Shown in pieces: positions 34,019-44,713 of a DNA stretch of 64,000 bases. The notes below the pieces were generated by a model. That model was not told where the DNA came from and ran no database searches. It saw only the letters and a list, made by a program, of their open reading frames with translations. Each line of letters begins with the position of its first letter. Positions within the stretch are counted from its first letter, which is position 1. Source of the stretch: Corynebacterium uberis (GTDB lineage Bacteria > Actinomycetota > Actinomycetes > Mycobacteriales > Mycobacteriaceae); assembly GCF_020616335.1 (NCBI RefSeq), contig NZ_CP085051.1, positions 1,922,001-1,986,000 on the forward strand. Reading direction: 5' to 3'. The position numbers were made by a program, and so were the translations under genes.

Positions 34019-35320
34019 TTAGAGCAACAGGTGCGCGATGGGGGTAGCAATCACGATGGTCAACACCACGCGCTCAAACCAGATGACCACCAGCTGCCAG
34101 ATCTTCAGCGGAATCTCCGTGGCCAAGATGCACGGCACCAGCGCGGAGAAGAAGATGATCGCGCTGACCGCCACCACGGCGATGACAAAGCGCAGCACCA
34201 CGGAATCAGCGTCAGCCACCACCGTGGCCGGCAACAGCATCTCCGCGATGCCCATCGCCGCGGCCTTGCCCGCCAGCAGAGGTTCCGGCAGCCGCACCAG
34301 CCAGGCGAACGGATAAAACAGGTAGCCCACCCACTCAAAAACCGGGGTGAAGGTGGCAAGCAGCAGCCCGCCCAGCCCAATGGCCATGATCGACGGCGTG
34401 ATCGCCGCGGACATGCGCACGCCATCGATGAAGTTCTCCTTGACCGCATGTACCAGGCCCGGCGACTGCGCCAGCGTGCGCTTGGCCTCCGCCCATGCGG
34501 CAGCCCAGCGGTTGCCGGTGACCTTCTCTTCCGGATCCGGGGTGGACCCCGGGTAGTGGTCATCAGGAAACAGGCTCAGCGGCGGGATCCACACCGTAAT
34601 TGCCGTAACCGCAAAGGTCACCACCAGGGACACCACAAAGTACAGCCCCCAGACGTGCATGATGCCCGCCGTCTTGGCCACGATGACCATGAATGCCGCG
34701 GAGACGGTAGAAAACCCGGTAGCAATGATCGCCGCCTCCCGGGTGGTGTAGCGCCCCTGCTTGTACACGCGATCCGTGATGAGCAGGCCGAGCGAGTAGC
34801 TGCCCACGAAGGAGGCGACGGCGTCGATAGCCGAACGCCCCGGGGTGCGCCACACCGGGCGCATGACCGGCTGCATGAGCACACCCACAAACTCCAGCAG
34901 GCCGTAGGAGACGATCAGCGCCAAGAACGCCGAGCCCACCGGCACGATCAGGCCCACCGGGATGGCGATCTTGTTCCACAGGAAAGGCACCAGGTCCTCC
35001 CTGCCCAACACCCCGGGCAGCACCCCGGTGACCTGGGCGAGGGCCACCAGCAAACCGATGGAGTTGACCAGCACAAAGGAGGCTGACAGCAGGCTGTTGC
35101 GCCAGCGTGCGCCCATGATAGAGCGGTAGGTTCCGTAGGCAACGAGCGCCAGGATTAGCCACCCGCACGCCGGGCCCAGCAGCTGCCTGATGATGGTGAC
35201 CATGTGGTCGAGGGGGATGGAGGATTTGCCCTGGTAGGTCACGGGCAGGAAGAACACGGCCGCGCCGATGGCGCTGTAGACAAAGAACTCCCATAGGCGG
35301 GGTTTTCTGGTTCGACTCAT
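34019..35320 (-). CDS. YjiH-family membrane protein, second paralogue
   Basis: 433 residues, about ten membrane helices; same family as the protein at 23315-24643 (shared FVGSYSLGLLIT, VYKxGxYTxREAAII and the C-terminal EIPLKIWxxVVxWFxRxVLTI). Presumed transporter with a nucleoside-recognition (Gate) domain. Start uncertain: the ATG at 35320 has GAGG at about 11 bases; a GTG at 35332 is in frame. It lies between metB and mscS; whether it belongs to histidine or sulphur metabolism is open. Confidence 0.85.
   Translation of the reverse strand: MSRTRKPRLWEFFVYSAIGAAVFFLPVTYQGKSSIPLDHMVTIIRQLLGPACGWLILALVAYGTYRSIMGARWRNSLLSASFVLVNSIGLLVALAQVTGVLPGVLGREDLVPFLWNKIAIPVGLIVPVGSAFLALIVSYGLLEFVGVLMQPVMRPVWRTPGRSAIDAVASFVGSYSLGLLITDRVYKQGRYTTREAAIIATGFSTVSAAFMVIVAKTAGIMHVWGLYFVVSLVVTFAVTAITVWIPPLSLFPDDHYPGSTPDPEEKVTGNRWAAAWAEAKRTLAQSPGLVHAVKENFIDGVRMSAAITPSIMAIGLGGLLLATFTPVFEWVGYLFYPFAWLVRLPEPLLAGKAAAMGIAEMLLPATVVADADSVVLRFVIAVVAVSAIIFFSALVPCILATEIPLKIWQLVVIWFERVVLTIVIATPIAHLLL
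34810..34822 (-). repeat. Weak copy (11/13) of the 13-mer repeat
   Basis: GGCGTCGATAGCC inside the second yjiH gene; two mismatches, listed for completeness. Confidence 0.2.
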
Positions 35321-35546
35321 GGGTCTGCGCACCTCGTTGTTGGGGGTGTGGTGGATTCCGGGCCCGCACCGCCAGCCCGGTTAGCACCACAGCTTAGGAC
35401 GCTTTGGCGTCACACGTCGGCCACGCCGGTGCCTCCGCGGCCGGGCGCCACCCCGCGACAGCACCCCTACCAGCCACTAGACCTTTAGACAGCACTATTA
35501 CGGTATTTACCCGTGGAGATGCAGCACACGGCCTGGTAACACAATT

Positions 35547-35569
35547 CATAGTTTGAGCACAAAACTATG
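35547..35569. promoter_or_regulatory. 8-bp perfect inverted repeat upstream of mscS
   Basis: CATAGTTT and AAACTATG are separated by 7 bases. The site lies about 50 bases upstream of the proposed mscS start in an AT-rich stretch, so it could be an operator or a small hairpin. Confidence 0.45.
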
Positions 35570-35605
35570 GTCCTTTTCGCCTTCCATCACGCCATCATGG
35601 AACGC

Positions 35606-35611
35606 TAGAGT
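35606..35611 (+). promoter_or_regulatory. Likely -10 element of mscS (leaderless start)
   Basis: TAGAGT fits the actinobacterial TANANT -10. Transcription would begin about 7 bases on, at the GTG at 35619, which gives a leaderless mRNA and explains the missing Shine-Dalgarno. Confidence 0.45.
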
Positions 35612-35618
35612 GAGTCAT

Positions 35619-36725
35619 GTGATTTCAGAAATGTTCACAGCGATTCCACATACGCTGCCCATACTGTCCCATCACCTCGCTACTCCTACCCTGCTCGCCG
35701 AGGACGCCCTCGACACGGTAGGGAAAACCAGCTCCAAGTGGACGCACGGAATTACCGATTGGTTCCAAAGCGACGCCGCCAAAACATGGCTGATCTTCAA
35801 ACCCCTCCAGATCATTGCCATCATCATCGCCGTCCTCATCGTCAGAGGCGTGCTCAATAGGCTCATCGATAAAGGCGTGGACAAACACGCCCAAAGCTCC
35901 AACGCCAAGGCCGAGGCCCTCGCCCGAGCCAACCTCAAGGAGGGCGAGTCCCTGCCCGCCCGCGTCATCGCCGCCACCAAGGCCCAGCAGCAGCGCCGCC
36001 AGGCGCGCATGAAGACCCTCGCCGGCGTGGCCAAGTCCGCCGTCGCCGTCGTCGTCTGGGCCTTCGGCATCCTCAACATCCTCAAGGCCATCGGCATGGA
36101 TGTTGGACCCCTGGTCGCCTCCGCAGGCGTCATCGGCGTCGCCCTCGGTTTTGGCGCCCAATCCCTGGTCAAGGACTTCCTGGCCGGCATCTGCATGCTC
36201 CTGGAAGACCAGTTTGGCGTCGGCGATGAGGTCAACCTGGCCACCGGCATCACCGGCACCGTCGAAGAACTCTCCCTGCGGCTGACCACCGTGCGCGACG
36301 TCGACGGCGTCCTGTGGTACGTCCGCAACGGCGAGATCCTGCGCGTGGGCAACTCCACCGACCAGTTCTCCGTGGCCCGCCTGGAGATCCCCGTGGCGCA
36401 CTCCGCCGACTACGACGAAGCCGCCACCGTCATCCGGGAGGCCGCCGCCGCAGCCTGCCACGACGAGGCCATCGCCTCCTACGTCATCAACGAGCCCATC
36501 TTCAAGGGCATCTCCGACTTTGGCATTGACCACATCGTCTACCGGGTAGTCATCAACACCATCCCCGGCAAGCACTGGGACGTCAACCGCTACGTCAAGG
36601 CCCGCATCATCGCCGCCATGCGCACCAACGGCATCCCCGTGCCCTACCCCTACGGCATCGGCGGCTCCGCCCCGACCTCCACCACGGCGCTGGCCTCCGA
36701 GGAAGCCGGCGAAGGGCTAAGCTAG
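35619..36725 (+). CDS. MscS-type mechanosensitive channel
   Basis: 368 residues from the GTG at 35619. A membrane segment near 65-85 (LIFKPLQIIAIIIAVLIVRGVLN) precedes a charged linker, two more helices, and the pore/beta region LVASAGVIGVALGFGAQSLVKDFLAGICMLLEDQFGVGDEV, the MscS signature. A soluble C-terminal beta domain follows to LASEEAGEGLS. It lacks the long extra C-terminus of the C. glutamicum glutamate exporter MscCG. Role: pressure release on osmotic downshock. An in-frame ATG at 35631 is an alternative start. Confidence 0.92.
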   Translation: MISEMFTAIPHTLPILSHHLATPTLLAEDALDTVGKTSSKWTHGITDWFQSDAAKTWLIFKPLQIIAIIIAVLIVRGVLNRLIDKGVDKHAQSSNAKAEALARANLKEGESLPARVIAATKAQQQRRQARMKTLAGVAKSAVAVVVWAFGILNILKAIGMDVGPLVASAGVIGVALGFGAQSLVKDFLAGICMLLEDQFGVGDEVNLATGITGTVEELSLRLTTVRDVDGVLWYVRNGEILRVGNSTDQFSVARLEIPVAHSADYDEAATVIREAAAAACHDEAIASYVINEPIFKGISDFGIDHIVYRVVINTIPGKHWDVNRYVKARIIAAMRTNGIPVPYPYGIGGSAPTSTTALASEEAGEGLS

Positions 36726-36747
36726 CCGCTTCACACCACCCCCCTAC

Positions 36748-36792
36748 GCCCCGCCCCCAGCCCGCCGCGTCGCCGGCGCCCTGGGGCGGGGC
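36748..36792. terminator. Hairpin between convergent mscS and the conserved gene
   Basis: GCCCCGCCCCCAG pairs with CTGGGGCGGGGC around a GC-rich loop, placed between two converging stop codons; could act both ways. Confidence 0.6.
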
Positions 36793-36799
36793 ATCTGCT

Positions 36800-37462
36800 T
36801 TAGCCCACCAGCAAAGAGAACCGCTCGGAGTGGTAGACGGTGCCAAAGGGGGCGTCGATACGCACCCACCGTCCAGTTGTAGAAACCCGCAGGTGACGGG
36901 GGATGTCCAACGGCGCCGCAAAACTGGGAATCAGCCCCAGGGACACGCAGGTAAAGATCATGCGCATGGGGATCGCCGCATGCACATGCCCGTCGGCGGA
37001 ATCCACCTCCACCACCGTCTGGTTAAGCAAACTGGCCGGCGGGCCCAGCGGTCCGGAAAACTGGCGCGCCAACGCCTGGCCCTTATCCGCCAACTCCCGC
37101 GCGACACTCACCGGCACCTCATCGACCAGCTGAAAGCCGCCAACCGGCGGCAGCGCCCCCGGCCAGCTCGGATCCCGCGGGGCGCCCAACTGGAGGGTCA
37201 TCGGCGACGGCGTCGCACTATTGAGCAAAGACAGCTGGGAATACAGCACCTGGGCGCTCACCACCGCGCCATCGCGGCCCGCACGCCCCTCCACGCGCCG
37301 CGACGCCACCACCCCAAACGGCGTGGTCACGTACACCTCCACCGAGTCCCCACGCTGGCGCAGGCGCGCCATCGCGGAAGCATCCAGCCCGCAGGCCCGG
37401 GCAACCAAGGCCTCCAAACCCGAGCCGCCACCCGTGACCCGCAGGGTCTCCTGCTCACTCAT
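36800..37462 (-). CDS. Conserved actinobacterial protein of unknown function
   Basis: 220 residues, no membrane segment or signal. N-terminal half is helical then beta (SVEVYVTTPFGVVASRRVEGRAG), central VLYSQLSLLNSATPSPMTLQLG, C-terminal RVSTTGRWVRIDAPFGTVYHSERF. No catalytic motif. It follows the thioesterase gene with an 8-base overlap, so the two are co-transcribed; this pair sits upstream of ettA in corynebacteria as far as I recall. Confidence 0.85.
   Translation of the reverse strand: MSEQETLRVTGGGSGLEALVARACGLDASAMARLRQRGDSVEVYVTTPFGVVASRRVEGRAGRDGAVVSAQVLYSQLSLLNSATPSPMTLQLGAPRDPSWPGALPPVGGFQLVDEVPVSVARELADKGQALARQFSGPLGPPASLLNQTVVEVDSADGHVHAAIPMRMIFTCVSLGLIPSFAAPLDIPRHLRVSTTGRWVRIDAPFGTVYHSERFSLLVG
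36851..36863 (-). repeat. Near copy (12/13) of the 13-mer repeat
   Basis: GGCGTCGATACGC on the plus strand; one mismatch. Inside the conserved gene. Confidence 0.35.
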
Positions 37463-37895
37463 CGAGCTGCGCCGGGGCCGGGCCTGCGGTGAGCACCTTG
37501 AGCTCCTGCTGGGTAATCGCCCGCGGCGTCGACGTCTCTACATCCACCGCCACCTGCACACACCGCACCACACACGCGATGCGCCCCTGGGCATCCTTAA
37601 TCTCTTGCACCGTGGTCAGCGAGGACCGCCCAATATCATCCACCCGCGTTTCCACCAGAACCTTATTCGTGGCATCCGGGATGACCGGCTTGAGATAATC
37701 CACGTCCAAATGGCGCACAAAAAAGGCGGGAACCTCCTGGCCAAATCGCCCAAACTCATCGAGCGCAAAACGCAGCCGCGCCTCCTGGGCAACCTCCACA
37801 TATTGGGCATTGTTCATATGCCCAAACCGGTCAAAATCAGACCACCGCAGCGGCACCAACATGCGGTGCACCGCCGCCGAAGCGGGAATATCCAC
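37455..37895 (-). CDS. Acyl-CoA thioesterase, 4-hydroxybenzoyl-CoA thioesterase (hot-dog) family
   Basis: 146 residues, single hot-dog domain. The motif SDFDRFGHMNNAQYVEVAQEAR carries the catalytic Asp/His region of YbgC-like thioesterases, followed by VRHLDVDYLKPV. Hydrolyses acyl-CoA thioesters; chain preference unknown. Starts at a GTG (37895) with GAAAGG upstream. Confidence 0.9.
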   Translation of the reverse strand: MDIPASAAVHRMLVPLRWSDFDRFGHMNNAQYVEVAQEARLRFALDEFGRFGQEVPAFFVRHLDVDYLKPVIPDATNKVLVETRVDDIGRSSLTTVQEIKDAQGRIACVVRCVQVAVDVETSTPRAITQQELKVLTAGPAPAQLDE

Positions 37896-38001
37896 GATAC
37901 GTCACTCGCCTTTCATCTTCTGGACCACCCACCAACCGCCGATAGGCGTCCCGATACTCGCCACCATAGTGACCCCTGCCACGCTAGCCGCGGACGGGCC
38001 G

Positions 38002-38014
38002 CTTGTCGACGCCG
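38002..38014 (+). repeat. 13-mer repeat GCTTRTCGACGCC, copy 6 (G variant)
   Basis: Exact copy in the short intergenic gap between the thioesterase start and the permease stop. Confidence 0.7.
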
Positions 38015-38022
38015 CGGGTGTC

Positions 38023-39069
38023 CTACACCCCACCAAACACCGCAACCCCGACCACAACCGCACTACACACCGCCACCACCGCGGTCACCGGAACAAACAC
38101 CCGCACAAAGCGCCCGCCCCACGCCCCATACTGCATCGCCGCCAACTTCACATCAACCATCGGGCCGACCACCATAAACACCAACTGCGCCGTCGGAGAA
38201 ACCAGGGTAAAAGACGCCGCAATAAACGCGTCCGCCTCAGAACACAACGCCAATACCACCGCTAACACCGCCATGAGTACACACCCACCCCACGGGGAGT
38301 CCCCCACCGCACTCAACCAGGACCCCGGAACCGCCACCTTAATAAGTGCCACGCACAATGCCCCCATGCACAAATAGCCACCGGCATTCATCAGATCATG
38401 CACTGCCACGGCGCGAAATGCTTCCCAGCGCTGCGCCACCGATAGTCGCGGCGCTGCGCTGTGATCGACTCCCGGCGCAGCACAGCACCCCGAAGCACCC
38501 GCGTCTTCCTCCCCCGGAAAGGGATTGCCGATGATCACCCACAGCCACCCCACCGCCACGGCAGCGCCCACCGAGGCCGCCAGACGCGCCCACACCATCG
38601 CCGGCTGGCCGGAAAAAGCCACCGCCGTAGAGACCAACACCACCGGATTAATCGCCGGGCTGGCCAGCATGAACGCCACCACCCCGGCAGCGGGGACTCC
38701 CCGGCGCGCCAACGTCTGCGCCACCGGAACCGCACCGCACTCACACCCCGGCAAGAAAAACCCGCCCCCCACAAACACCGGCACCGCCACAAACGGCGAG
38801 CGCGGCGTCACCCGACGAATAGCGGCCTCCGGGGCGAAGGCGCTAATCGCCCCGGACACGCAGACCCCCAACACCAAAAAGGGCAACGCCTGGAACACCA
38901 CCGCGATTGCGATGGCCGCCCACGACTGGGCTAGCCCATGGAGCGGCACCACAGGACCGTGTGCCACGCCCAGCGCCACCGCCGCGACAGCCACCCCCAA
39001 CCCCACGCTGGGGGCCAGCCACCACGGCGCCGCCGCGCGCCGGACTGCTGGCATACTCGGCGCGCTCAT
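38023..39069 (-). CDS. UPF0718-type permease
   Basis: 348 residues, about eight to ten helices. The hallmark FFLPGCECGAVPVAQTLARRG and FMLASPAINPVV repeat near residue 120, and the second half has CSEADAFIAASFT and MVVGPMVDVKLAAM. The Cys-rich GCECG loop and CC in the central loop could touch metal. It is translated with the next gene (ATGA overlap). The substrate of these two-component permeases is not settled. Confidence 0.9.
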   Translation of the reverse strand: MSAPSMPAVRRAAAPWWLAPSVGLGVAVAAVALGVAHGPVVPLHGLAQSWAAIAIAVVFQALPFLVLGVCVSGAISAFAPEAAIRRVTPRSPFVAVPVFVGGGFFLPGCECGAVPVAQTLARRGVPAAGVVAFMLASPAINPVVLVSTAVAFSGQPAMVWARLAASVGAAVAVGWLWVIIGNPFPGEEDAGASGCCAAPGVDHSAAPRLSVAQRWEAFRAVAVHDLMNAGGYLCMGALCVALIKVAVPGSWLSAVGDSPWGGCVLMAVLAVVLALCSEADAFIAASFTLVSPTAQLVFMVVGPMVDVKLAAMQYGAWGGRFVRVFVPVTAVVAVCSAVVVGVAVFGGV

Positions 39070-39905
39070 AGGTACGGCCTTTCCGGCCGCGGCACCGCCA
39101 CCGCCTGCTCGACGACCACCGCGGGCACACCGCTTATCGACGCCCCCACGTCCACCGTCCCCGTAACCTCCCACCACTGATCCTCCCGGGCCTCCACCGG
39201 GGCGCCAACCAGGCGCGCACTATAGGCCAGGGCATCCGCCGCGCAGCAATAGATCTTGTACCGGTACAGCTGATCAAGCCGCCCCTCCCCAGCGGCGCTA
39301 AAACCCACCAGCCGCACCCGAACTCCATCCAATTCCTGGGCATCGCCAAAGTTGAGCCGATCCGCCAGCTCCTCCAGGCTGATCTCCACACCGGTGCCAG
39401 CAGCCTCCTCGGCGGGCAGCGGCGGGAACGCGGCCCGCGCGGAAGGATCGCCGCCGGCCCGATGCAGCCGCGCTGCCTGCCCGGCACCCTGGTGCGCCAG
39501 CGTTCCCCCGACCGACTGCGCACCCAGCATGGCCGATCCCAACGGCTCCGGCAGGCTCAGCAGCACCAACGCCACCGGCACCAGCAACAACCAGGAGGTC
39601 GCCCGCATGGGGCTCGCAGCATCGAGCACTCCCGATCCACCCCGACGCGCCGCACGCTGCGCCGCGCGCTGTTGCCGAGCCACCACGGTCAAGGACCAAC
39701 CGCCCAAGCCCACCAGGAACGCCCCGGCAACACACACCCACGGGCTAAACGCCGGCTGCACATAGCGCTGCACTCGCCCAGTGACCGCAAGGGTGATCAG
39801 AATGGCGCCCAAGACCGTCAGAATGCTCGCCGCGGTGGCGTTGCCCGCACCTGTGGGATCAAGGCGATGCTGGTGGCCCGTGTGGCCTGTCGCGTGCCCG
39901 CTCAC
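39066..39905 (-). CDS. TIGR03943-type putative permease subunit
   Basis: 279 residues. His-rich N-terminus (HATGHTGHQHRLD) then three or four helices, and a soluble C-terminal domain with DRLNFGDAQELDGVRVRLVGF and YKIYCCAADALAYSARLVG. This family is the regular partner of UPF0718 permeases. The His cluster and the CC pair point to metal handling. First gene of the pair; its stop overlaps the permease start. Confidence 0.9.
   Translation of the reverse strand: MSGHATGHTGHQHRLDPTGAGNATAASILTVLGAILITLAVTGRVQRYVQPAFSPWVCVAGAFLVGLGGWSLTVVARQQRAAQRAARRGGSGVLDAASPMRATSWLLLVPVALVLLSLPEPLGSAMLGAQSVGGTLAHQGAGQAARLHRAGGDPSARAAFPPLPAEEAAGTGVEISLEELADRLNFGDAQELDGVRVRLVGFSAAGEGRLDQLYRYKIYCCAADALAYSARLVGAPVEAREDQWWEVTGTVDVGASISGVPAVVVEQAVAVPRPERPYL
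39132..39144 (+). repeat. 13-mer repeat GCTTRTCGACGCC, copy 7 (A variant)
   Basis: Exact copy followed by CCC, in the TIGR03943-type gene, where the minus strand reads GASISG, a different frame from copies 1, 3 and 4. Confidence 0.7.
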
Positions 39906-40004
39906 GGCTCTTCAGGTTACCGCTACGCACCTTCTGCACGCGTGATCCCTCCGGGGGGTGGCCGGCCCCAGGCCAGGATCACGCGGCGCGCCACGAACGG
40001 CCGA

Positions 40005-40036
40005 AGCCCCCGCCCTCAAGGTTCGGGGCGGGGGCT
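40005..40036 (-). terminator. Terminator hairpin after ettA
   Basis: AGCCCCCGCCC pairs with GGGCGGGGGCT around a 10-base loop, 13 bases past the ettA stop. Weak T content after the stem on the minus strand. Confidence 0.65.
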
Positions 40037-40048
40037 GGACGTTATGAG

Positions 40049-41719
<1,671 letters not shown>

Positions 41720-41782
41720 GGTTCCCCTTGTGTCGTCGAGCTAGCAATCAATCACTACGAGGGTACCCCACGGGCCCAATAC

Positions 41783-42376
41783 TCACGCCGCGACCGGGTC
41801 CGGCTCCGGATGAGGCTCCGGGGAGCGCGGCACCTGGGGCAGTTTATCGGCGGGTCCACCGTCAGATTCTGCCGGTGCGGGCTGGTCTTCCTCGCGCGGC
41901 GGGACCACGAATTCGTCCTTAGGGCGCGTCCACAGGTCCTTGTCTATGAACTGCTCGTCCGGCTCCAGGGCGGCATAGGCCTGGCCGGTGTCGGTGACCC
42001 AGGGGGTCACCCGGCAGCGCCGGGTGGACACGTGAACCCGGTTCATATCCACCCCCACCACGCGGGCGCGCAGCATGATCTTGGAGCGATTATCCCCCGT
42101 CTCGCGGTCCTGCCACGTGCTGGTGACCAGGTGCCCGGAGACGATGACGGGCATGCCCTTGAGCAGCGACGTCCGGCAGTTGTAGGCCAAATCCCCCCAG
42201 GCTTCCACATCGATGAACAGTTCGTCGGTCTTCTCCCATACATCGTTGGTCCCGGCACCGCGGGTGCGCCGATCCGCGGCCATGCGCAGGCGGCAGACCA
42301 GCGCCCCGGATGGGGTGCGCGTGAGCTGCGGCATGTGGGTGAGGTTGCCGGACAGACAAATTGGTGAGTTGGCCAT
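41783..42376 (-). CDS. Single-stranded DNA-binding-like protein
   Basis: 197 residues from the ATG at 42376, behind AAGGGGGA. OB fold: MANSPICLSGNLTHMPQL, RLRMAADRR, FIDVEAWGDLAYNC, KGMPVIVSGHLVTSTWQD. The C-terminal 60 residues are Pro/Glu/Asp-rich without the DDDIPF tip of the main SSB, so this is probably the second actinobacterial SSB paralogue (SsbB-like) rather than the essential one. Confidence 0.88.
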   Translation of the reverse strand: MANSPICLSGNLTHMPQLTRTPSGALVCRLRMAADRRTRGAGTNDVWEKTDELFIDVEAWGDLAYNCRTSLLKGMPVIVSGHLVTSTWQDRETGDNRSKIMLRARVVGVDMNRVHVSTRRCRVTPWVTDTGQAYAALEPDEQFIDKDLWTRPKDEFVVPPREEDQPAPAESDGGPADKLPQVPRSPEPHPEPDPVAA

Positions 42377-42480
42377 GGTGGTTGTCCCCCTTGTGGTAGT
42401 TGGTGGCCAGGATGCGGAAGCGCGACGCGTGTAGCGCAACCACCTGCCACCTTGCCGCGGTGTGCTGCCGCGGGGCCGGG

Positions 42481-42493
42481 GGCGTCGATAAGC
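42481..42493 (-). repeat. 13-mer repeat GCTTRTCGACGCC, copy 8 (A variant)
   Basis: Exact copy followed by CCC in the intergenic region upstream of the SSB-like gene. Confidence 0.7.
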
Positions 42494-42517
42494 AATAGCA
42501 ACCCCTGTGGACAACCC

Positions 42518-44713
42518 CTATTTGTCCACAGAACCGTCCTCGCCGAACTCGCGGGTGTAGTAGTCCGCGGAGTAATACGGTGCGGCGGACTCCTGCCCCG
42601 AACTCATGCGGGCGAGCATCTGGTTGTAGGCCTCCATTTCGGCATCGCCATCGTCTTCAGCCTGCTTGTCATAGGCACGCTCAGTGCGCTGATCATCCTG
42701 GCGCCACTGATAAAACAGCACGCCAAAGACCACCAGCAGCGGAAAGCCACCGGACGCCCAGGCGATGCCGCCGCCCACGCGCTGATCCGCCAGCAGGTCC
42801 GGATCCCACGGCAGCAACAAGGACTGGTAGAAGTCCTGGGCGATCACCGTGGTCAGCTGCATGAGGTACACGCCAAAGTAGAGGTGGAAAGGCATGGACA
42901 GCAACAGCCACCACAGCCGCACCGTGGGCTTGCGACGGTTGGGTACCGGGTCAGAGCCAATCATGTCCCAAAAATAGATGTAGCCGGACAGCAAGAACAG
43001 CACATTCATGCCCACATGCCCGCCGTGCTCAGAGACGAGCATCGGATAAAACGGCGTGAGATACAGCAGGTAGAAGATGGTGACAAACTGCACCGTGTTG
43101 ACCCCCGGGTGGGTGAGCACCCCGATGATGCGGGACTGGCACAGCGCCTGCGTCCACTCGCGCAGGCCGGGTTGGCCGGGCGGACCAGGCTCGGTGGCCT
43201 CCATGATCAGGGTCAGCGGGTTGCCCAGCACCAGAAACACCGGGATGACCATGGTCAGGCCCATGTGCACCACCATGTGCATGGAAAACAGGGCCATCAT
43301 GTTCATGCCCATGCCGGAGCTCATCATGAGCCCCAGGCTGATGCAGCCGGCCATGAACCACGCCGTACGCACCCACGGCCAGCGCTGCCCACGAGCGCGC
43401 AAGCGCAGCACCCCACGCAGGTAGCACGCCGCCATGATCACAGCCAGCGAACTAAACAGGATGTCAAAGCGCCACATCGTCCACACGTTCCAGAACGTGG
43501 GCGGCTGGTGCAGATCAAAGCCGATCTTGATAGCCATGGCAGACAGGTTCGGGTCCCGCGGCGGAGGCGGAGGCGTGCGCCCCATGGTGATGGCAACGCC
43601 CGTCACCGCCGCCATGACCAGCACCTCGACCACCGCAACCCGGTAGAACGGGCGCGGATTTCCCGGCTCTCGCTCCAGCTGTGGGATGGTCCACTGCCGG
43701 TGCACAAAACCCAGCAGCGCCAACACCACCACGCCCACCGTCTTGGCCACGATGATGCGCCCATAGGTGGTGGTCAGCCAGTCCTGCCACTCGATCCTGA
43801 TCACCGCATTAATTAGGCCACTAGCCGCCATGACCACCACGCACACCAGCGCCAACGCCGAGTAGCGCCGCACCGCCACCGCCATGCCCGGGCCCAGCCG
43901 CCGGCAATGCGCGATCAAGGCGATCAGCCCACCGATCCACAACACCAGGAAGATGACATGCCACAGGTACGAGTTGGTGCCGTAATCATGGTCGCCACCC
44001 GCCGCCGAGTGGCCCTGCATCCCCAGCGGCACCACCGCAAGAAGCGAACCCAACAGCAACACCGGCTGGCCCGCCCACCGCCGCGAGACCAAACCCCCCA
44101 CGCCCGTCACCGCCGCGATCATGGCCACCCACATCCACGCCAGCGCCGCCGGCACCTGATCCAGCGCCAGCGCCCACGCGCTCGGCTGGAGAGTACCGGA
44201 CAACGGGGTGCCGGAGACGTCGGAAAGCGTCAGCGGGATAAGCACCGTGGCACAGCCCGCCAACACTAACGACGCCCACGCGCCCGTCCGCCCCGCCACG
44301 TGCCCATCCACCGTCAGCGGCGCATCACGCAACGACACCTCGCTACCGTCGCCCACCCGCGGAGAGATGAGGAACCCCGCCGCCAGGAAAGACCCAGCCG
44401 CCACCGAAGCAGCAATCCACGCCGCCGCGCGCACAAACGGCAAGCCCGCCGTAGTCAACGGACCCGGATCCGGGATACCCAACGCCGCCAGGGACGCCGA
44501 CAAAAACCCCCACGAAATGCTCGCCGCGACCACCCCGGCAACCACACCGAACACCGCATACAGCCACCAGCTGCCGTGCGCCCTGCGGGTGGTAGTGCTC
44601 GTCTTGGTGCCTGCACCGACGCTTATCGACGCCCCCCGCTCACCCCGCGCACGCTCCTCACCGCCGGAACGCCCTGCGGACACAGCCTCACCCACTTCAC
44701 CCGGAGTTTTCAT
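42518..44713 (-). CDS. Fused CopD / CtaG (cytochrome c oxidase assembly) membrane protein
   Basis: 731 residues with about 15 helices. The first half is a CopD copper-resistance domain (FVRAAAWIAASVAAGSFLAAGF, WHVIFLVLWIGGLIAL with its His). The second half is a caa3_CtaG domain with the Met/His-rich stretch GMGMNMMALFSMHMVVHMGLTMVIPVF and HPGVNTVQFVTIFYLLYLTPFYP. This fusion is standard in corynebacteria and is thought to deliver copper to cytochrome oxidase. Start at 44713 (MKTPGEV); a longer frame upstream is not supported. It is 141 bases upstream of the SSB-like gene. Confidence 0.92.
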   Translation of the reverse strand: MKTPGEVGEAVSAGRSGGEERARGERGASISVGAGTKTSTTTRRAHGSWWLYAVFGVVAGVVAASISWGFLSASLAALGIPDPGPLTTAGLPFVRAAAWIAASVAAGSFLAAGFLISPRVGDGSEVSLRDAPLTVDGHVAGRTGAWASLVLAGCATVLIPLTLSDVSGTPLSGTLQPSAWALALDQVPAALAWMWVAMIAAVTGVGGLVSRRWAGQPVLLLGSLLAVVPLGMQGHSAAGGDHDYGTNSYLWHVIFLVLWIGGLIALIAHCRRLGPGMAVAVRRYSALALVCVVVMAASGLINAVIRIEWQDWLTTTYGRIIVAKTVGVVVLALLGFVHRQWTIPQLEREPGNPRPFYRVAVVEVLVMAAVTGVAITMGRTPPPPPRDPNLSAMAIKIGFDLHQPPTFWNVWTMWRFDILFSSLAVIMAACYLRGVLRLRARGQRWPWVRTAWFMAGCISLGLMMSSGMGMNMMALFSMHMVVHMGLTMVIPVFLVLGNPLTLIMEATEPGPPGQPGLREWTQALCQSRIIGVLTHPGVNTVQFVTIFYLLYLTPFYPMLVSEHGGHVGMNVLFLLSGYIYFWDMIGSDPVPNRRKPTVRLWWLLLSMPFHLYFGVYLMQLTTVIAQDFYQSLLLPWDPDLLADQRVGGGIAWASGGFPLLVVFGVLFYQWRQDDQRTERAYDKQAEDDGDAEMEAYNQMLARMSSGQESAAPYYSADYYTREFGEDGSVDK
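44621..44633 (+). repeat. 13-mer repeat GCTTRTCGACGCC, copy 9 (A variant)
   Basis: Exact copy followed by CCC, in the region encoding the unstructured N-terminal tail of the CopD/CtaG protein (reads GASISV on the minus strand). Confidence 0.7.
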
